This document shows, piece by piece, positions 1-11,606 of a stretch of 64,000 bases of DNA (position 1 is its first letter; each line of letters begins with the position of its first letter). Both the position numbers and the translations under genes were made by a program. Source of the stretch: Corylus avellana (lineage: Eukaryota; Streptophyta; Magnoliopsida; Fagales; Betulaceae); NCBI RefSeq assembly GCF_901000735.1, contig NC_081544.1, positions 22,435,900 to 22,499,899 of the forward strand. The letters are read 5' to 3'. The notes beneath the pieces are model-generated. The model was not told where the DNA came from and did not search any database. It saw nothing but the letters and a program-made list of their open reading frames with translations.

Positions 1-757
1 AAAAGTTTACGTATTTCCTCAAACTACCATTCAATTGAGATAATATTTCTCTTAAACTACAAAAAATTGTCCATGTTTCTCCTAAGGCCAGTCAATAGAT
101 AAAGATGGACTTAAATTTTTTTCCAATACGATATATATATTCAAGTTCTAGGTTGGCTGATCACATGGTTTATTTGGTATCAGTAAGAAAATGTGAAATG
201 AGGGAGTAAAAATCATTTAATCAAATATAATCATTTAATTTGGATAAGGTGGCAAGAGAGATGAGAATGGCAAAGATAATCATCTTTTACCCATCTTTTA
301 TTCATCTGTTTTTAAAATTCACTATTAAATTTATGGGACCTCCCATATATTCTATGGTGAATTTGTCCATCTCTTATACAGAGATTGACAAAAGATAGAA
401 GCTAAACATATCTCTATAGAGTTTGATTTGTGAGCCCTTCCCCATGTGCCTAACTTCATCAAATTTTTGGTTTTCGCATCTCTATCCTTCCAAGATTGAA
501 TTTGAAAATTTTGAGGTTCACTTCACTAGAAACAGTGGCAATATTTAGACTTTGCTATTTGAAAATCTTTTTTTTTTTTTTAAATAAAGTTTTTATATTT
601 TTATTTTATTAAGGGCATTTTTATTATTGGGGAACATTGTCAATTTTTAGTAGTTTGGGAGGAAGGAGGGAGGACATTGTGTAAATTAAAAGTTTGGAGG
701 TGAGACATTACCAATTGAAAAGTAGCTTGAGGGGGGTATATAGACTTTTCCAAAAAA
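1..757. repeat. Decayed foldback (MITE-like) element, left end at or beyond the window edge
   Basis: The first 60 bases, reverse-complemented, match the stretch ending near 757 imperfectly: both contain a 'gtag(t/c)ttgagg...' block followed by 'a(a/g)acttttcc'. The pairing suggests an inverted-repeat element of about 750 bp. The interior is AT-rich and has no reading frame I recognise. The left terminus may be cut by the window, so no target duplication can be tested. Confidence 0.4.
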
Positions 758-1341
758 TTAATCAATATAGACTGAATTAGGCTTATAATACCAATTGAAA
801 AAACAATTTAGACCCAAATATAGCAACTAGAACGAGTTGAATAGGTGTTCAAAGACAAACTTTACCAATTAAAATTAAGAGGACGAACCAACCGAGTTAG
901 ACTTGGTTCACCCGGATTTAGGTCGAACTGGCCCAATCATAAACTGGTTCTCGAGTCACCAGCCTGACCTATAGGTTTTTTGGCCCACAACCCATATTGA
1001 ACCCGAACTTTTGGGTTCAACCTAGTTCAGCTCAGAGCATCTGGCGCAGCCCATCAGTTAGAGGCCCACAATGGCCAAGTCGGGCAGCCCCTACGGCTTG
1101 CCTCATTCTGCCACCACCTGCTGTTTCCATCTAATTCTGTTAGCCACCGTCTAACTTTGGTCACCGTCACCGACACCACTGACCACTCTCTAGTAACTTT
1201 TTTCGACCACTTTTCGGCAGTACTCCAACCACCTTTGACAGCATATGTGGCCACTTTCTGGTAGCTTCTCCGATCAACTCTAGTAGCTCCTCCGGCATTT
1301 ATTTTTCAAACTCAAGCTTAAACCTTGAGTTTGAGGGATGA
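758..1341. other. Intergenic stretch, probably degenerate retroelement interior
   Basis: No coding region is recognised. The segment ends in a purine-rich run at about 1326-1341 that resembles a polypurine tract and sits directly in front of an LTR-like start. It may be the decayed interior of a copia element. Short reading frames here match no family I know. Confidence 0.3.
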
Positions 1342-1725
1342 TGTTAAGAATATTTGATATTATTCTTTAGGTTTATTTCCTTTCTTATGTATTCTTGGAG
1401 TTTACTTGTTTACTATTCATAGTCTCTCGATCTATACATAAGACCCATTTGTAATATATATTTTTATAGGTAGTGCTAGGGAGCTCGAGAATTTTCTTGA
1501 AAATTCTCTCCCGCCTGATGTGGAAAGCACTTCAGAAGAAAAAAAAAATTTCTTTCTCTCTCGATTTCTGCCACCCACATTTTCCATGTCAGGCGGGAGA
1601 GAACTTTTGGGAAAATTCTCGGGCTCCCTAGCACTCCCCTATTTTTATATATTATATATACAAGATGTCGCATATCCCTCTCTTTCCGATTTTGCTCTCT
1701 CTTTCTCTCCCTTCTCTCTTTTACA
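1342..1725 (+). mobile_element. Probable 3' LTR of a degenerate copia-type element, with a MITE inside
   Basis: It begins TGTTAAGAATATT right after a purine-rich tract and ends in TTTTACA, so it has the TG...CA termini expected of an LTR. The start resembles the LTR-like sequence in intron 1 of genes C and D (TGTTAGAATATT at 23520 and 53760). A 164 bp hairpin MITE (1472-1635) sits within it. No partner LTR is visible, so the assignment rests on termini and similarity. Confidence 0.42.
1472..1635. mobile_element. Hairpin MITE, 164 bp
   Basis: The two ends are near-perfect inverted repeats. AGTGCTAGGGAGC at 1472 pairs with the CCCTAGCACT end at 1635, and the inner arms 'ctctcccgcctgatgtgg' and 'ccatgtcaggcgggagag' pair as well. 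The arms cover about 55 bp each. No coding capacity. No clear target duplication was found, so the superfamily is open. Confidence 0.6.
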
Positions 1726-1767
1726 TATTCCCATCATATATTTCTACAGTTTAAAGCATAATACTAG

Positions 1768-2105
1768 AGTATATGGAAGTACAAATAATCATAATATACA
1801 TTTATGGAATAGTATTATAAACAATTAGAGTTACAAATGAAAGTGACTTCTCATAAAGTTATATTCATAACAAAAGAAAACTCTTTAAAGTAGAAACAAA
1901 TAATTCTTACAAATTATGGGAAGACATTTGAAACCACCAATAGGAATGAATTCGACAAAAAAAAAAAAAGATATAAAAAAGAAAGTACATTATCAAGGAA
2001 AATGTTATTTATTATTTGCTCACATAAATCTTTGAAGCACCTTAATAACCTCTATTCATTTTAAATTCTCCATGATCACAATATAAATTTCATAAGATTT
2101 ATGAT
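1768..2105. repeat. Direct repeat, copy 1
   Basis: This AT-rich block reappears at 6284-6690 in the same orientation, with shared anchors such as 'gaagacatttgaaaccacca' (with differences) and 'gaagcaccttaataacctc'. The copies are diverged and differ in poly-A length. Function unknown; it looks like an old dispersed repeat or segmental duplication. Confidence 0.65.
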
Positions 2106-2149
2106 AAAAAAAAAAAAAAAAGTTGTAAGATCTTTTTTTTCAAGTGTAT

Positions 2150-4460
2150 GCCCCGTCCCATGTTGAACCAGTCGATCGTTCATAAGCAATGATGGATCGT
2201 TTTGTGTAGCATTGCACTGTTTGATTGTTCTTCGTAAAACCCTAGAGGCAATTGTTTATAAAAAATTATTTTCACACGATTTCAACACGGCCCACTAAAC
2301 ACTTCAAAAAATTGGTTGAGCGTTTAACAAATAGGGTATAGAACATTTTGTAAATATATGTATATTTGTGTAGGTGTTTATAGTAACACACACACCTTTA
2401 AATATTTTAAGATAATATTATTTTTACGAGCTTAAATCAGCGATTATCAAAATATTTGACAGAGGTTTCAGTTGGGTGTTACACTAAACTACTCCCAAGC
2501 GTTTTTTTGGGGGGCTCGGCCACCCCCTATGAGTTTTGGGAGTGGCTGATTAGGGGGTGGTTTGGCCATCAACATGATTTTTTTTCCTCTTTCTTTTGGT
2601 AGCTATTTTTTAATTAATTAATTAATTTTAAAAAAAAATTAATTTCATGGGTATTTGTGTAAATTTAGTTTCTAAACTTAGGGTATTCACTCTATGTTTT
2701 TTTAAATGATTTTGACTAACGAAGGAGGGTTTTTGTAATAAAATGGTAATTCAATGTGTTGGATACTTTTGTCTACATATTTGATTGGCTAAATTCGGTG
2801 ACTAAAATTGTTGTAAGTTGTTTATTTCGTTTCTGGAAGGTTTTGTAACAGTTACAGGAGATCAGTGCTGTCTGTTCGTCCTTCCGTTCGCCAACCAGTC
2901 AAACGCTGCATTTTAACACTGAAGGTTAGTGTTGTTTGTTCGCAAGACGGTTGAACGCTGCATTTTAAGACTAGAGGTCAATGTTGTCCATTCGCCCTCC
3001 GTTCGCCTACCTATCGAACGCCTGTAAAGAAATGATTTTCAAATCAATGTGGGGTCAACTAGGGTTTCCAGTGATGGCGTGGACAAGTCAACCTTTCAAC
3101 GTTTGCCACCACCGCTCGCTACCGGTTGAACGTTAGTCAGCAGACAGGTCATCCAGGAATCCTAGAAAGGTCCACTAATGCAGATTTTAAGGAAAGCATG
3201 TCTCCTTGTTTTCAGGTTGGACTAAAGCAATCGTTCGACCTCCGAGACTCACCGGTCGAACGTTGGTGAAACATGTTTGTAGGAATCTAGGACCTTGCTA
3301 TCCAATGAGATGATTACACGTGTCAAAGCCCTTCAAAAAAGCTTGACCATTCGATCACTCCTCTTAATCGGTTGAATGGTGGTTCCGCAATGGTCGACAT
3401 TGAATCCACTTTCCAGAAAACATGGACCTAAGTGGACAGCTAGGCATCAACTTTCAGCACGTGAAGATTGACTGCTGGACCGTTCCTCTTAGCCGGTCGA
3501 ACGCCAATCAGCGAAGTTCACCTAACTTTGCTGGCCAGCCTAGTTCCCATGAGCCTATAAATATGGGACTTGGCCATTTGTATTTCGCAAGCAAACATCT
3601 AGAGAAGAAGCTCTACTTTGAGAGAAAAGCCTTAGTGATTAAGTTTGTTTCATTTGTGTTCTAAGAGAGATTTTGCTCATGTGCCTTAGTGCCATAACTC
3701 TCTTAGAGTAATTGCTGAATTTGTTACAACAAGTTTGTGTGTTTATTTGTAAGTCAACATTTGGTTAGTTGCAGTTTACTAGAGGTTCTAACAAGGGAAG
3801 TCGACAAAAGGGGTACCAGAGGTTCTGGGGGGACTACAGCGGTAGCTGGGCAAGATGGGTCACTTTTCTAGACGAGTTCATGTCAATTGCAAAGGTTTTT
3901 TAAGTGTGAACAACTTGGACATCGTTTGATAAATGATTTTGCCTGTTTTTGGCTCTACACTATTCATCACACTTTTTTCTTTTCTTTTAATATTTTCTTA
4001 CTTTTTACATCATATCAATTATTTTTTATTATTATTCAAATAAAAAAATCACTACAAAACAAAAAATTTTCATTTTTCCATACCAAACATTCTTACTTTT
4101 TCACTTTTTTTTTAAAAAACATTCTTACTTTTTTTCACTTTAATCACTTCCTGCTATAGTATCGAACCAAAACCAAAACAAAATCGTTTATCAAACGAAG
4201 CCCTTGTGTTTCTTCCCCTTTTATAGTAAAACGATTTCCTGGGTTTGCTGCCCTGGAGTGGTTTTTCCTTGAAGAGATTCTTCTTGGTTTCCACTTCGTC
4301 ACCAAAAATACTTGTGTTATATGCTTTATTGCTTTACATATTTTCAGTAATGTTTGCATGTGAATTTTAATTCAGTATTTATTTTGATAAACGCCTATTC
4401 TCCCCCCTCTAGGTGTATTTGAGAGTCTTAGTGTATTTTCACAATGCAGCTGAGTGTGAC
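2150..4460. repeat. Unclassified repeat region, possibly LTR-derived
   Basis: This gene-free region carries many scattered copies of 'gtcgaacg' and its complement, and a local tandem repeat of about 55-60 bp at 2862-3022 around 'aacgctgcattttaa'. A TATA-like 'tataaatatggg' lies near 3557. The right part (about 4200-4430) has the same kind of 'cgtcaccaaaaat(a)cttgtgt' tail as the solo LTR at 22542-23329. I read it as a decayed long LTR or related repeat. The open frames inside (for example 3422-3664) have no recognisable domains. Confidence 0.35.
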
Positions 4461-5040
4461 AAGTGTCAGTTCATGGGAGCAACTAAAAATTGTGTTAATT
4501 AATGGGCAAAAAAGTAAACCCAGAATCTATTATTGGCGTAGCCCACCAGAAAACGTTCTAAAGCTTGCAAAAATAAAATAAAAAAAATTGTGTAGCACTG
4601 TAGCACATGGCACAGTACTGCAAGTTTCCCGAAACAAACTCCCAAAAATAGAAGAGAGACAAGCCTATATGGGAAGAAGAAGAAGAAGCGTATATACTAT
4701 ATGGGAAGAAGAAGAAAATGGGTTGTCACAAAAAAAAAAAAAGAATTCAATGTAGTCACACCATAGAAGAAAAGTCAAATTTGCAAAACTGTCTATATAT
4801 TATTCTTTATTCTAAAAGCTTACAAATTTTATAGACTAGGTGAACTAGCCATCACGTGACACTAAGTCACTTATTCTTGCACCACATGTCTATTCAAAGA
4901 AAAAAACACACACACACAACTTGCACACACATACTTATTAAAAGAAACATCTACATAACTTTGCACCAAAAAAAATTTCACAAACATTTATAAGATATCA
5001 TGCGCATGGGTGTGCGCATTTGTATCCATGAAGGATGAAA
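4461..5040. other. Intergenic DNA, nothing recognised
   Basis: AT-rich sequence with short microsatellites (GAA runs near 4675-4710 and CA runs near 4905-4920). No gene, RNA or element is supported. Confidence 0.5.
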
Positions 5041-5060
5041 TTCCGCGTGGAGATGACAAC

Positions 5061-5463
5061 TCAAGTGAGCCCATCAAGACAATGTAACAAACAATATGCA
5101 AGATGGTGGTTGGCCACTTTTATCTCCTTGTGGCAAACCCTTATGCATTTTTCCACATCCATAATAACTTCGGCAAGAATGGTAGGAAAATCTTTCCAAG
5201 GGATGCACATCAAGTAATTATACATATATAACACATCGGCTCATACCAGCGGGTTCTTGTAGAGATTCACATTTTTGAAATGTACGTTCATAGCAATATC
5301 GTTTGAAAAGATTGACCATTGGAAAGGATTGAAGAAGACGAATGGGGAATGGAGTTGGATAAGGAGAAGAAGGGGCAAGCACATCTGCTTGAGTTTTAAA
5401 TATTGTAAGGATGCTCAACTCCATCAAAAAAATCATAGCTTTTTGCAAAGAAATTTTGGCCAT
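5061..5463 (-). pseudogene. Small secreted Cys-rich protein, broken frame or unrecognised intron
   Basis: The minus strand opens with ATG at 5463 and a hydrophobic leader (MAKISLQKAMIFLMELSILT) like a signal peptide. It continues with a Cys-bearing segment and stops at 5218. Shifting one base near 5220-5245 opens a continuous tail that ends at a stop at 5061-5063. The tail carries two CxxxC motifs, CIRVC and CLLHC, separated by a helical-looking spacer. Paired CxxxC motifs are typical of alpha-hairpinin-like and some thionin-like plant peptides, but I do not recognise a specific family. It may be a frameshifted pseudogene or a gene with a small unrecognised intron. Confidence 0.35.
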
Positions 5464-5861
5464 TGGTTTTTTAGTACCACTTCAAAAAAAGGATTAGACC
5501 ATATATATAGCATTATCATAATTGAGTGGATTGACACTATTTGAAGAAATGTAATTTAGATTGGATTTTGACATTTTCTTTAAGAAAAAATTATTTATTC
5601 CTACAAATGTTCTTATTCGAAAAAAGCTGTTTAAGAATTGTGGCTTTTGAAATATATAATATTCTAATTAACCAACTATTGGTTCAAGGTAGTGATACAT
5701 TTTGGCTATAGACAAAAGGTTTTACAAGATTATTTATGAAACTCATAGAAAAAGGGCAAAAGAAGTGAAGGAGTACACACAAGATATTAAATCAAAGCAT
5801 TTATTTAAATTGTAATTTGAAAGAAACTATTTGATTGAAGTGAAAGGCATGTAAGTTTCTG
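5464..5861. other. Intergenic DNA, nothing recognised
   Basis: AT-rich DNA without coding signal or clear repeats, between the Cys-rich reading frame and a MITE. Confidence 0.5.
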
Positions 5862-6283
5862 TAGGGGTAAAAAGGTGGGTGGTTATTTGCTAACCTCTAA
5901 TCGCTTTAGAAGGTAGTTAGGAAAAACAGCTAATCGCCTAAGTGGTTACAGTTAGCGGTTTTAGGTTTTTTCAGAACGCTAACCGTACGTTAAGCGCTAA
6001 CCTCCTATAAATTACATATAAAATTACATGAAATGACATCGTTTTTATGTTTAAATATATATAAAAATGTATAAAAATATAGAAATGATGTCATATGTAG
6101 TAAGGTATTATCGTATTACCATAGAAACGACGTAGTTTTGGTTTTTTCTTTTAATTTTAATTTTTTTTAAAGCATTAGCGGTTATTAGGGTTGTTGATTG
6201 TTAACTACCTATTAACCGCTTAGGCGGTTACGATTAGTAATTTTAGTCAATAACCACTAACTATAATCGCATTTTCACCCCTA
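5862..6283. mobile_element. hAT-like MITE, 422 bp
   Basis: Its ends are TAGGGGT and ACCCCTA, with longer subterminal inverted repeats built from 'aaccgcttaggcggtta'-type blocks. Flanking 8-mers agtttctg (5854-5861) and agtatatg (6284-6291) match at 6 of 8 positions, which suits a decayed hAT 8 bp target duplication. TAGGGGTG-type ends are common in plant non-autonomous hAT elements. No coding capacity. Confidence 0.6.
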
Positions 6284-6690
6284 AGTATATGGAATTGCAA
6301 ATAATCATACCATAAAATACTATAAATAATTAAAATTACAAATGGAAGTGACTTCTCATAATGTTATATCCATAAAATACTATAAATAATTAAAATTGAC
6401 TTCTCATAATGTTATATCCATAACAAAAGAAAACTCATAAGAAAAAGACAAATAATTCTTACAAATTATGTCAAGACATTTGAAACCACCAATAAAAATG
6501 AATTCAAAATATGATGTAGACCGAAAAAAAAAAAAAAAAAAAAAACTGGATATCAAAAAGAAAGTTGGTGATCAAGGCAAAATTCATTTGTTATTTACTC
6601 ACATAAATTTTCGAAGCACCTTAATAACCTCTATTCATTTTAAATTCTCCATGATTACAAAATGAATTTCATAAGCTTTTATGTATAAAA
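6284..6690. repeat. Direct repeat, copy 2, with an internal tandem duplication
   Basis: Second copy of the block at 1768-2105. It also has a private tandem duplication of about 60 bp: the string 'ataaaatactataaataatt' occurs near 6311 and again near 6371. A poly-A run of about 20 bases lies near 6525-6545. Confidence 0.65.
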
Positions 6691-6699
6691 GTGGAACTT

Positions 6700-7690
6700 T
6701 TCTTTTTTGTTTTTGTAACTGCTAATGATTCATGTCATTACCTTTTGCACAAAGATATAGATTTAGCATCAAAGAAAACAAATTGTTAATATGTTGCGTT
6801 TACTCAATTGAAAGCGAGACAAAGGCCCTTGGAGAAAACATAGAGAGAAAAAACTTGTGGGGAGGCTCCCTCCTCATTACTCCTTCCCCTACTCCCTTCT
6901 TCTTTCCTTCCTCTCCCGTGTTTTTTTTTTTTTAAGTTTTTTTTTTGGTTTTTCCAACCAGTCTAATTGCTCCGATCATCCCTTTGCTTATGCTGCGTTG
7001 CCTCCGTCCACCCTCCACCGTGTTGTGCCACTCTTTGCCTCTTCGGAATCGGTTGGACTTTGCATTTAATTTTTCAAATATAAATATAGTCTCCTCAACT
7101 AGTTTTGCTCAGCAACGCCCCGGCCCACCATGCTTCCCGGCTCCTCAGCTGCCCATCGGATCAAAACGGCTCCATCTCGTACACGACGCACCGGCCAATG
7201 TGCTTCGCTTCCCTCACGCCGACTGTTGTAGTGGTTTGCTGGCTTTTTTTGACTGTGTTTTTGTTGTTGTACGTTGTTGTTATTGTTGTTGTTGTTGTTT
7301 TTTTTTTTTTTTAATAAGGATTTGACTTCTCCTTAGATCTACTTTCATGAGTGATCTTTGGGATGAAGGTTTTTATCCTAACCTTTGGGTCGAGGAGGAT
7401 TAGTTTTGATGTGAGGGTTTTACTCCCATGGCCGAAAAAATAATGGGAATATGGGCTGCCTATGTATTGGATTAAGTCTGTCTGAAACAGATTTGTTCTA
7501 TAACTGAAGTTTGGACATGAGTTAGCAAATCTTGAACTCATAGATAGAACTTGAGTGTATGATTTTTATATTTGTCTCTATGACGTTGTAACCTCATAGC
7601 TTTGGGTATGATTTATTAGAGCTTTATGCTCTTGATCTATTTTCATGGAATGAATATGAAAAATTTCTTAAAAAAAATAAAATAAAATAA
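6700..7690 (+). repeat. Possible retroposon 3' end
   Basis: The stretch contains T-rich low-complexity DNA and ends at about 7640-7680 with '...tggaatgaatatgaaaaatttctt' followed by an A-rich tail. That is how plant LINE or other poly-A retroposon 3' ends look. The overlapping frames at 6945-7325 are low-complexity Phe/Val runs and are not accepted as genes. Confidence 0.3.
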
Positions 7691-8168
7691 AGCATAAAAA
7701 AAAAAACCAATATAATTACCATGTTTAGGACATAAAAAAAAATATTATCATTAATAAATAAATAATTATTCATGATATTTGCAATTGTACCCTCAAACTT
7801 TAAAAAGTTGCAATGCTAGGTTGTCATGTTTTAAAAATTTTCAATGTCACCACTCCATTAAGATTTACTATTAAATTCTAACGAATGATGCCAAAAATTT
7901 CAAAATACTCAAATTAAAAAAAAAAAAAAATGTTAAGCTGATCGTGGGTCGTGGGTCAGGCTATTAAAATATTTAGAGATAAATGCAAAAATCAGTTATT
8001 GTGTCTGACCTAAATTACAAATCACTCCTTGCGGTATAAAAATTAATTCAAAGGTCCTTGTGGTAGGCCAAAATAACAATTTTGTCCATGTAAATCAAAT
8101 TCCGTCAAACATATGACGGATTCCATTAGTGTGCCACGTCAACACCAATAAAATGATGAGATGTGCCA

Positions 8169-8171
<3 letters not shown>

Positions 8172-8227
<56 letters not shown>
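8172..8227. repeat. (TA)n microsatellite
   Basis: An uninterrupted TA dinucleotide run of about 55 bases next to the left inverted-repeat arm. Confidence 0.9.
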
Positions 8228-8228
<1 letters not shown>

Positions 8229-8509
8229 CTAAAAACATTAAAACATAAGAAAATTAATTAATTTTTTTTTTTAAAAAAAAAACCTTTATTCATACTCAGG
8301 ATAAATGCAAAATCAGTTCCCATGGTTGGCCTAAATTACAAATCACAATCTGCAATATAAAAAAAATAATTCAAAGGCCCTCAGGATAGGCAAAAATAAA
8401 AATTTAGCCAATGTAGTCAAAATCTGTTAAATCACTTGACGGATTCCATTTGTGTGTCACGTCAACACCAATAAAATGATGACACATGTGTCACTCTTAA
8501 TAAAAAAAT

Positions 8510-8690
8510 AGAGAAATGTTAAAGGTCAATAAATTCTCCATATTTGGCCTATATTCTCTTACAAATTCAATAGATTAACCATTAGATTTGTGGAGTTCAC
8601 ATAAGCACATCCACAAATCTAATGGTTGATTTGTAAGATGAGAGATGAGCCAAATATGAGGAAAATATTGACCCATAATATATAAAACTA
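8510..8690. mobile_element. Small hairpin MITE
   Basis: Inner arms 'ccattagatttgtgga' and 'tccacaaatctaatgg' are perfect complements, and the outer arms around 'caataaattctcc' pair imperfectly with 'gaaaatattgac'. A related hairpin lies at about 11440-11600. Confidence 0.55.
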
Positions 8691-8810
8691 AAAACTTAAT
8701 TTTTTTTTAAAAAAAAATTTTTAAAAAGAAACCCCTTAGAGCACACCATTGAACTCTCTAAAGTTTTACCAAATTTTAGCTAAAAAAATATATTTTTGTT
8801 ATTTTATCTA

Positions 8811-9633
8811 AGAGCATTCACAATGGACTCCTCAAATAAAAGTTAAATTTGTGGAGAAAAATTCATTTTATCAAATTTAGAGAGCCACTTTCAAAATGAG
8901 TCAAACATTAAACTCTTTATACATTTCTCTACTTTAGTTAAATATTATATTTTATTAGTTTTAAACCAATCAAGAGAGAGGAGGGTAAACAATAAGCTTA
9001 AAAAATTATGGGAAAAATATAAAAAAGCCCCTTAAACTACCAGTCGTTTTCGATTTAGCCCCCTAATGTTTCAAAAGTGATAAAGTAGCCTCCCAAACTA
9101 CCAAACTATTGTATTTTGGCCACTCCGTTAGTCAAAACCGTCAATTTAGACGGTCGTTTTGTTGGGGGGCTACTTTACCACTTTTTGAACATTAAGGGGC
9201 TAAAATGAAAACGGCTGGTAGTTTGGGGGGCTTTTTTATATTTTTCCCAAATTTTTTTTTTATAAAAGGGCATTGTAGTAACTTACCCATAACAACACAA
9301 CGTCATTTTGTAGTTTCCGTCCAAACTGACAGTTTTGACTAACGGAGTGGCCAAAATGCAATAGTTTGGTAGTTTGGGGGATACTTTAATTTATCACTTT
9401 TGGAACATTATGGGGCTAAATCGAAAACGGCTGGTAATTTGGGGGGCCTTTTTATATTTTTTCCTAAAATTATATAACTTTAGCTTTTTGGCTCTTGGAA
9501 TATAGGGAGTATCTAGGACAAGAGTTAAATGTAAAGTAGAGAAGGAAGCTTGTTAAATAGATGTTTTCATGAGTTTTTTCAAATTTTTAAAGAAAAGCTA
9601 AATATATAAAGAACCCATTGTGAATGCTCTTAG
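8811..9633. mobile_element. MITE with gagcattcacaatgg ends, split by a nested element
   Basis: The left end 'ctaagagcattcacaatgga' (8811) pairs with the right end 'cccattgtgaatgctctta' (ending about 9633). Related but distinct ends at about 8740 and about 10010 suggest more overlapping MITEs of the same kind. The foldback element at 9010-9464 is inserted within it. Confidence 0.55.
9010..9464. mobile_element. Mutator-like foldback element, 455 bp
   Basis: The long terminal inverted repeats (over 120 bp) begin GGGAAAAATATAAAAAAGCC, and the right end is ...TTTTTATATTTTTTCC. A further inverted copy of the arm lies inside at 9158-9248. The flanking 9-mers aaaaattat (9001-9009) and taaaattat (9465-9473) match at 8 of 9 positions, as expected for a Mutator-type insertion. 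The arms are related to those of the gene-carrying element at 37970-39036. Confidence 0.65.
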
Positions 9634-10479
9634 ACAGTCACCAATGAACTCTCTAAAGTTTAGCCAAATTTTAGCTAAAACATTTACTTTTTTTATTTTA
9701 TGTAACTACTTTTTAAAGCACTAAATATCAAGCTCTCTAAATATTTCTATAGTTTAACTAAATATTATTTTTTATGAATTGTTATCAACCCTAAACAAAC
9801 CACCAATGAGAAAAAATGACTTCCAAGTTCACATATGGAGAGAGAAAACAATGGAAGTAATAAAATAATGAATGGCTAAAGAATAACGATAGAAAGATTT
9901 TGACAAGAATTAATTTAGAAAAAGGATAGGGAGCTTAATAAATGGATATTTTTTAGAATATTCTCTAAATTTTGGCTAAATGTACATTTGAAAGAGCTTA
10001 TTGGTGATGCTCGTGGAGCACGAAAAAAGTTTTGGCCTTTTTTCACATGACTTTTCCGGTGTTAGGTGTGGCCGGAAAAGTTCTGTGAAATGGAATGGAA
10101 TTGGAATTCTCATCCGATCTCCATTGTCATTCTCCACATTTCGACTATGAAATTTTTTTTTTTTTTTAATTAAAAAAAATTCATTTTCTTATGTTCTAAA
10201 ATTTTTAATTTAATATATTTATATATATATTTTTTTTTATTTAAGAGTGACATGTCTCATCATTTTATTGGTGCTGACGTAACACGCTAACGGAATCCGC
10301 AAATGTTTGACGGAATTTAATTGCAATGAATAATTGTTATTTTGGCCTACCCCGATGACCTCTGAATTATTTTTTTATACAATAATGAGTGATTTATAAT
10401 TTAGGTTAGTCATAAAGACTGATTTTACGTAAAACTCTCTTTTACAGCGTCCAATAATCATCAGCTTAAAAATCCATGA

Positions 10480-10985
10480 GGGCTAGGAGCCTTGTTGGAT
10501 TTCATATTGAACAGAGTATTTCTATTTTCACCGGTAATCATTCACTGAAGGCTGAAGCATCCGACACCTCTTTAATTCTCTCAACATCTTCCACCTTCTC
10601 ACAATGCTCATCCCACAAGTGAGTGATAATATTTCTGGCATTTCTAGTTTTTAGCAACCAATGGAAGTAAGAATTGTAGCCATTGATTTCTGCCTTTTTG
10701 CTTTAGAAAAGCCTCCTCAGTATAAGCATGCCTCTCCTTAATTAAGCATACAATCGGCTCTCTCCAAAAGAAGTAAGAACTTCTTGGTGGGACATTTCTA
10801 GTCTTAGCTGAGCCTACAAAATTCTTTGATAGCTTGAGATCACAATAACAACCGACATTCAGACATTTCAACGTAGCTTTCACATATTTCAAATTCATGT
10901 ACAATTGATACATTAGAACACCCTGAAACTGGTTTCTCCATCCCGCCTCCTGTACCCAATTCAATAACTTATGTTCCATCGAATT
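10480..10985 (-). pseudogene. LINE ORF2 fragment
   Basis: The minus-strand frame 10644-10979 carries EEAFLKQKGRNQWLQ and an upstream 'YQLYMNLKYVKATLKCLN' segment. Both match the linker between endonuclease and reverse transcriptase in plant L1-type ORF2 proteins. Weak similarity continues past stops toward 10480. It is a short, dead retroposon fragment. Confidence 0.55.
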
Positions 10986-11074
10986 ATAACTGTGTGGCTC
11001 TCAGCCGATAAGGGCTATTTTTTAGTCATGTCCGTAGAATAGTCCCAGTTGGTATTCACTACCTGCCTTTTCAA

Positions 11075-11276
11075 GTGTTGATTTAACGTGCGTGGTATCA
11101 GAGATTGAGATCCCGAGTTCGAACACTACTGACTCTGTCAATTCACCACCAATTTAAATTAAATATTCAATATGTTGGGAGTTGGAGGCCACACGTAAAG
11201 GGGATGTATTGATTAAATGATTTAAATTTACATATTTTTATTAGTTTAAACTTTTAGGACAAGTGGTGATTTAACA
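11075..11276 (+). mobile_element. Remnant of a TRIM-type miniature LTR element
   Basis: A primer-binding-like 'tggtatcagaga' lies near 11095, preceded by '...tgatttaac'. The right part (about 11207-11276) matches the terminal repeat of the complete TRIM at 55020-55313, including 'cttttaggacaa' and 'gtgatttaaca'. Most of the left terminal repeat is missing or diverged. It carries no genes, as expected for TRIMs. Confidence 0.5.
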
Positions 11277-11606
11277 CTCATTTTCATCATCCTTTATTAA
11301 ATCAGAAAGAGAAAAAATCCAAGTGCCGATGGGAGTGTTGCCATATTAGCTAAATAAGATGAGATATGAGTATTTAAAATTTCTCTTTGAGAAAAATATA
11401 ATTGGAGAGGTTGTTTAGGTAATTAAATGAATAATGATGCATTTTACATGAATATCATTCTCTCAACCACCTATTTTTTGAAAATCCAATAGATCTACCA
11501 TTGGATTTGTGAACTCATGTGAGCCATACACAAATTTAATGGTAGATTCACCCATTCATTATATGGAGATGATTGAAAAATGGTTAAGGGAATAATTTTT
11601 AGAGAA

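Larger units (their letters stand above)
7977..10430. mobile_element. Composite inverted-repeat element with nested MITEs
   Basis: About 195 bp at 7977-8172 is repeated in reverse complement at 10237-10430. A third, direct copy lies at about 8299-8500. Shared anchors include 'gtgccacgtcaacaccaata' and 'acctaaattacaaatcac'. Inside lie a (TA)n run, a small hairpin MITE (8510-8690), MITEs with gagcattcacaatgg-type ends and a foldback element at 9010-9464. No transposase is visible. This is a nest of non-autonomous elements. Confidence 0.55.

Noticed and set aside
6945..7325. 126-residue frame with Phe/Val-rich end
   Set aside because: Low-complexity translation of T-rich and GTT repeats, no domain, no supporting promoter or homologous copy.
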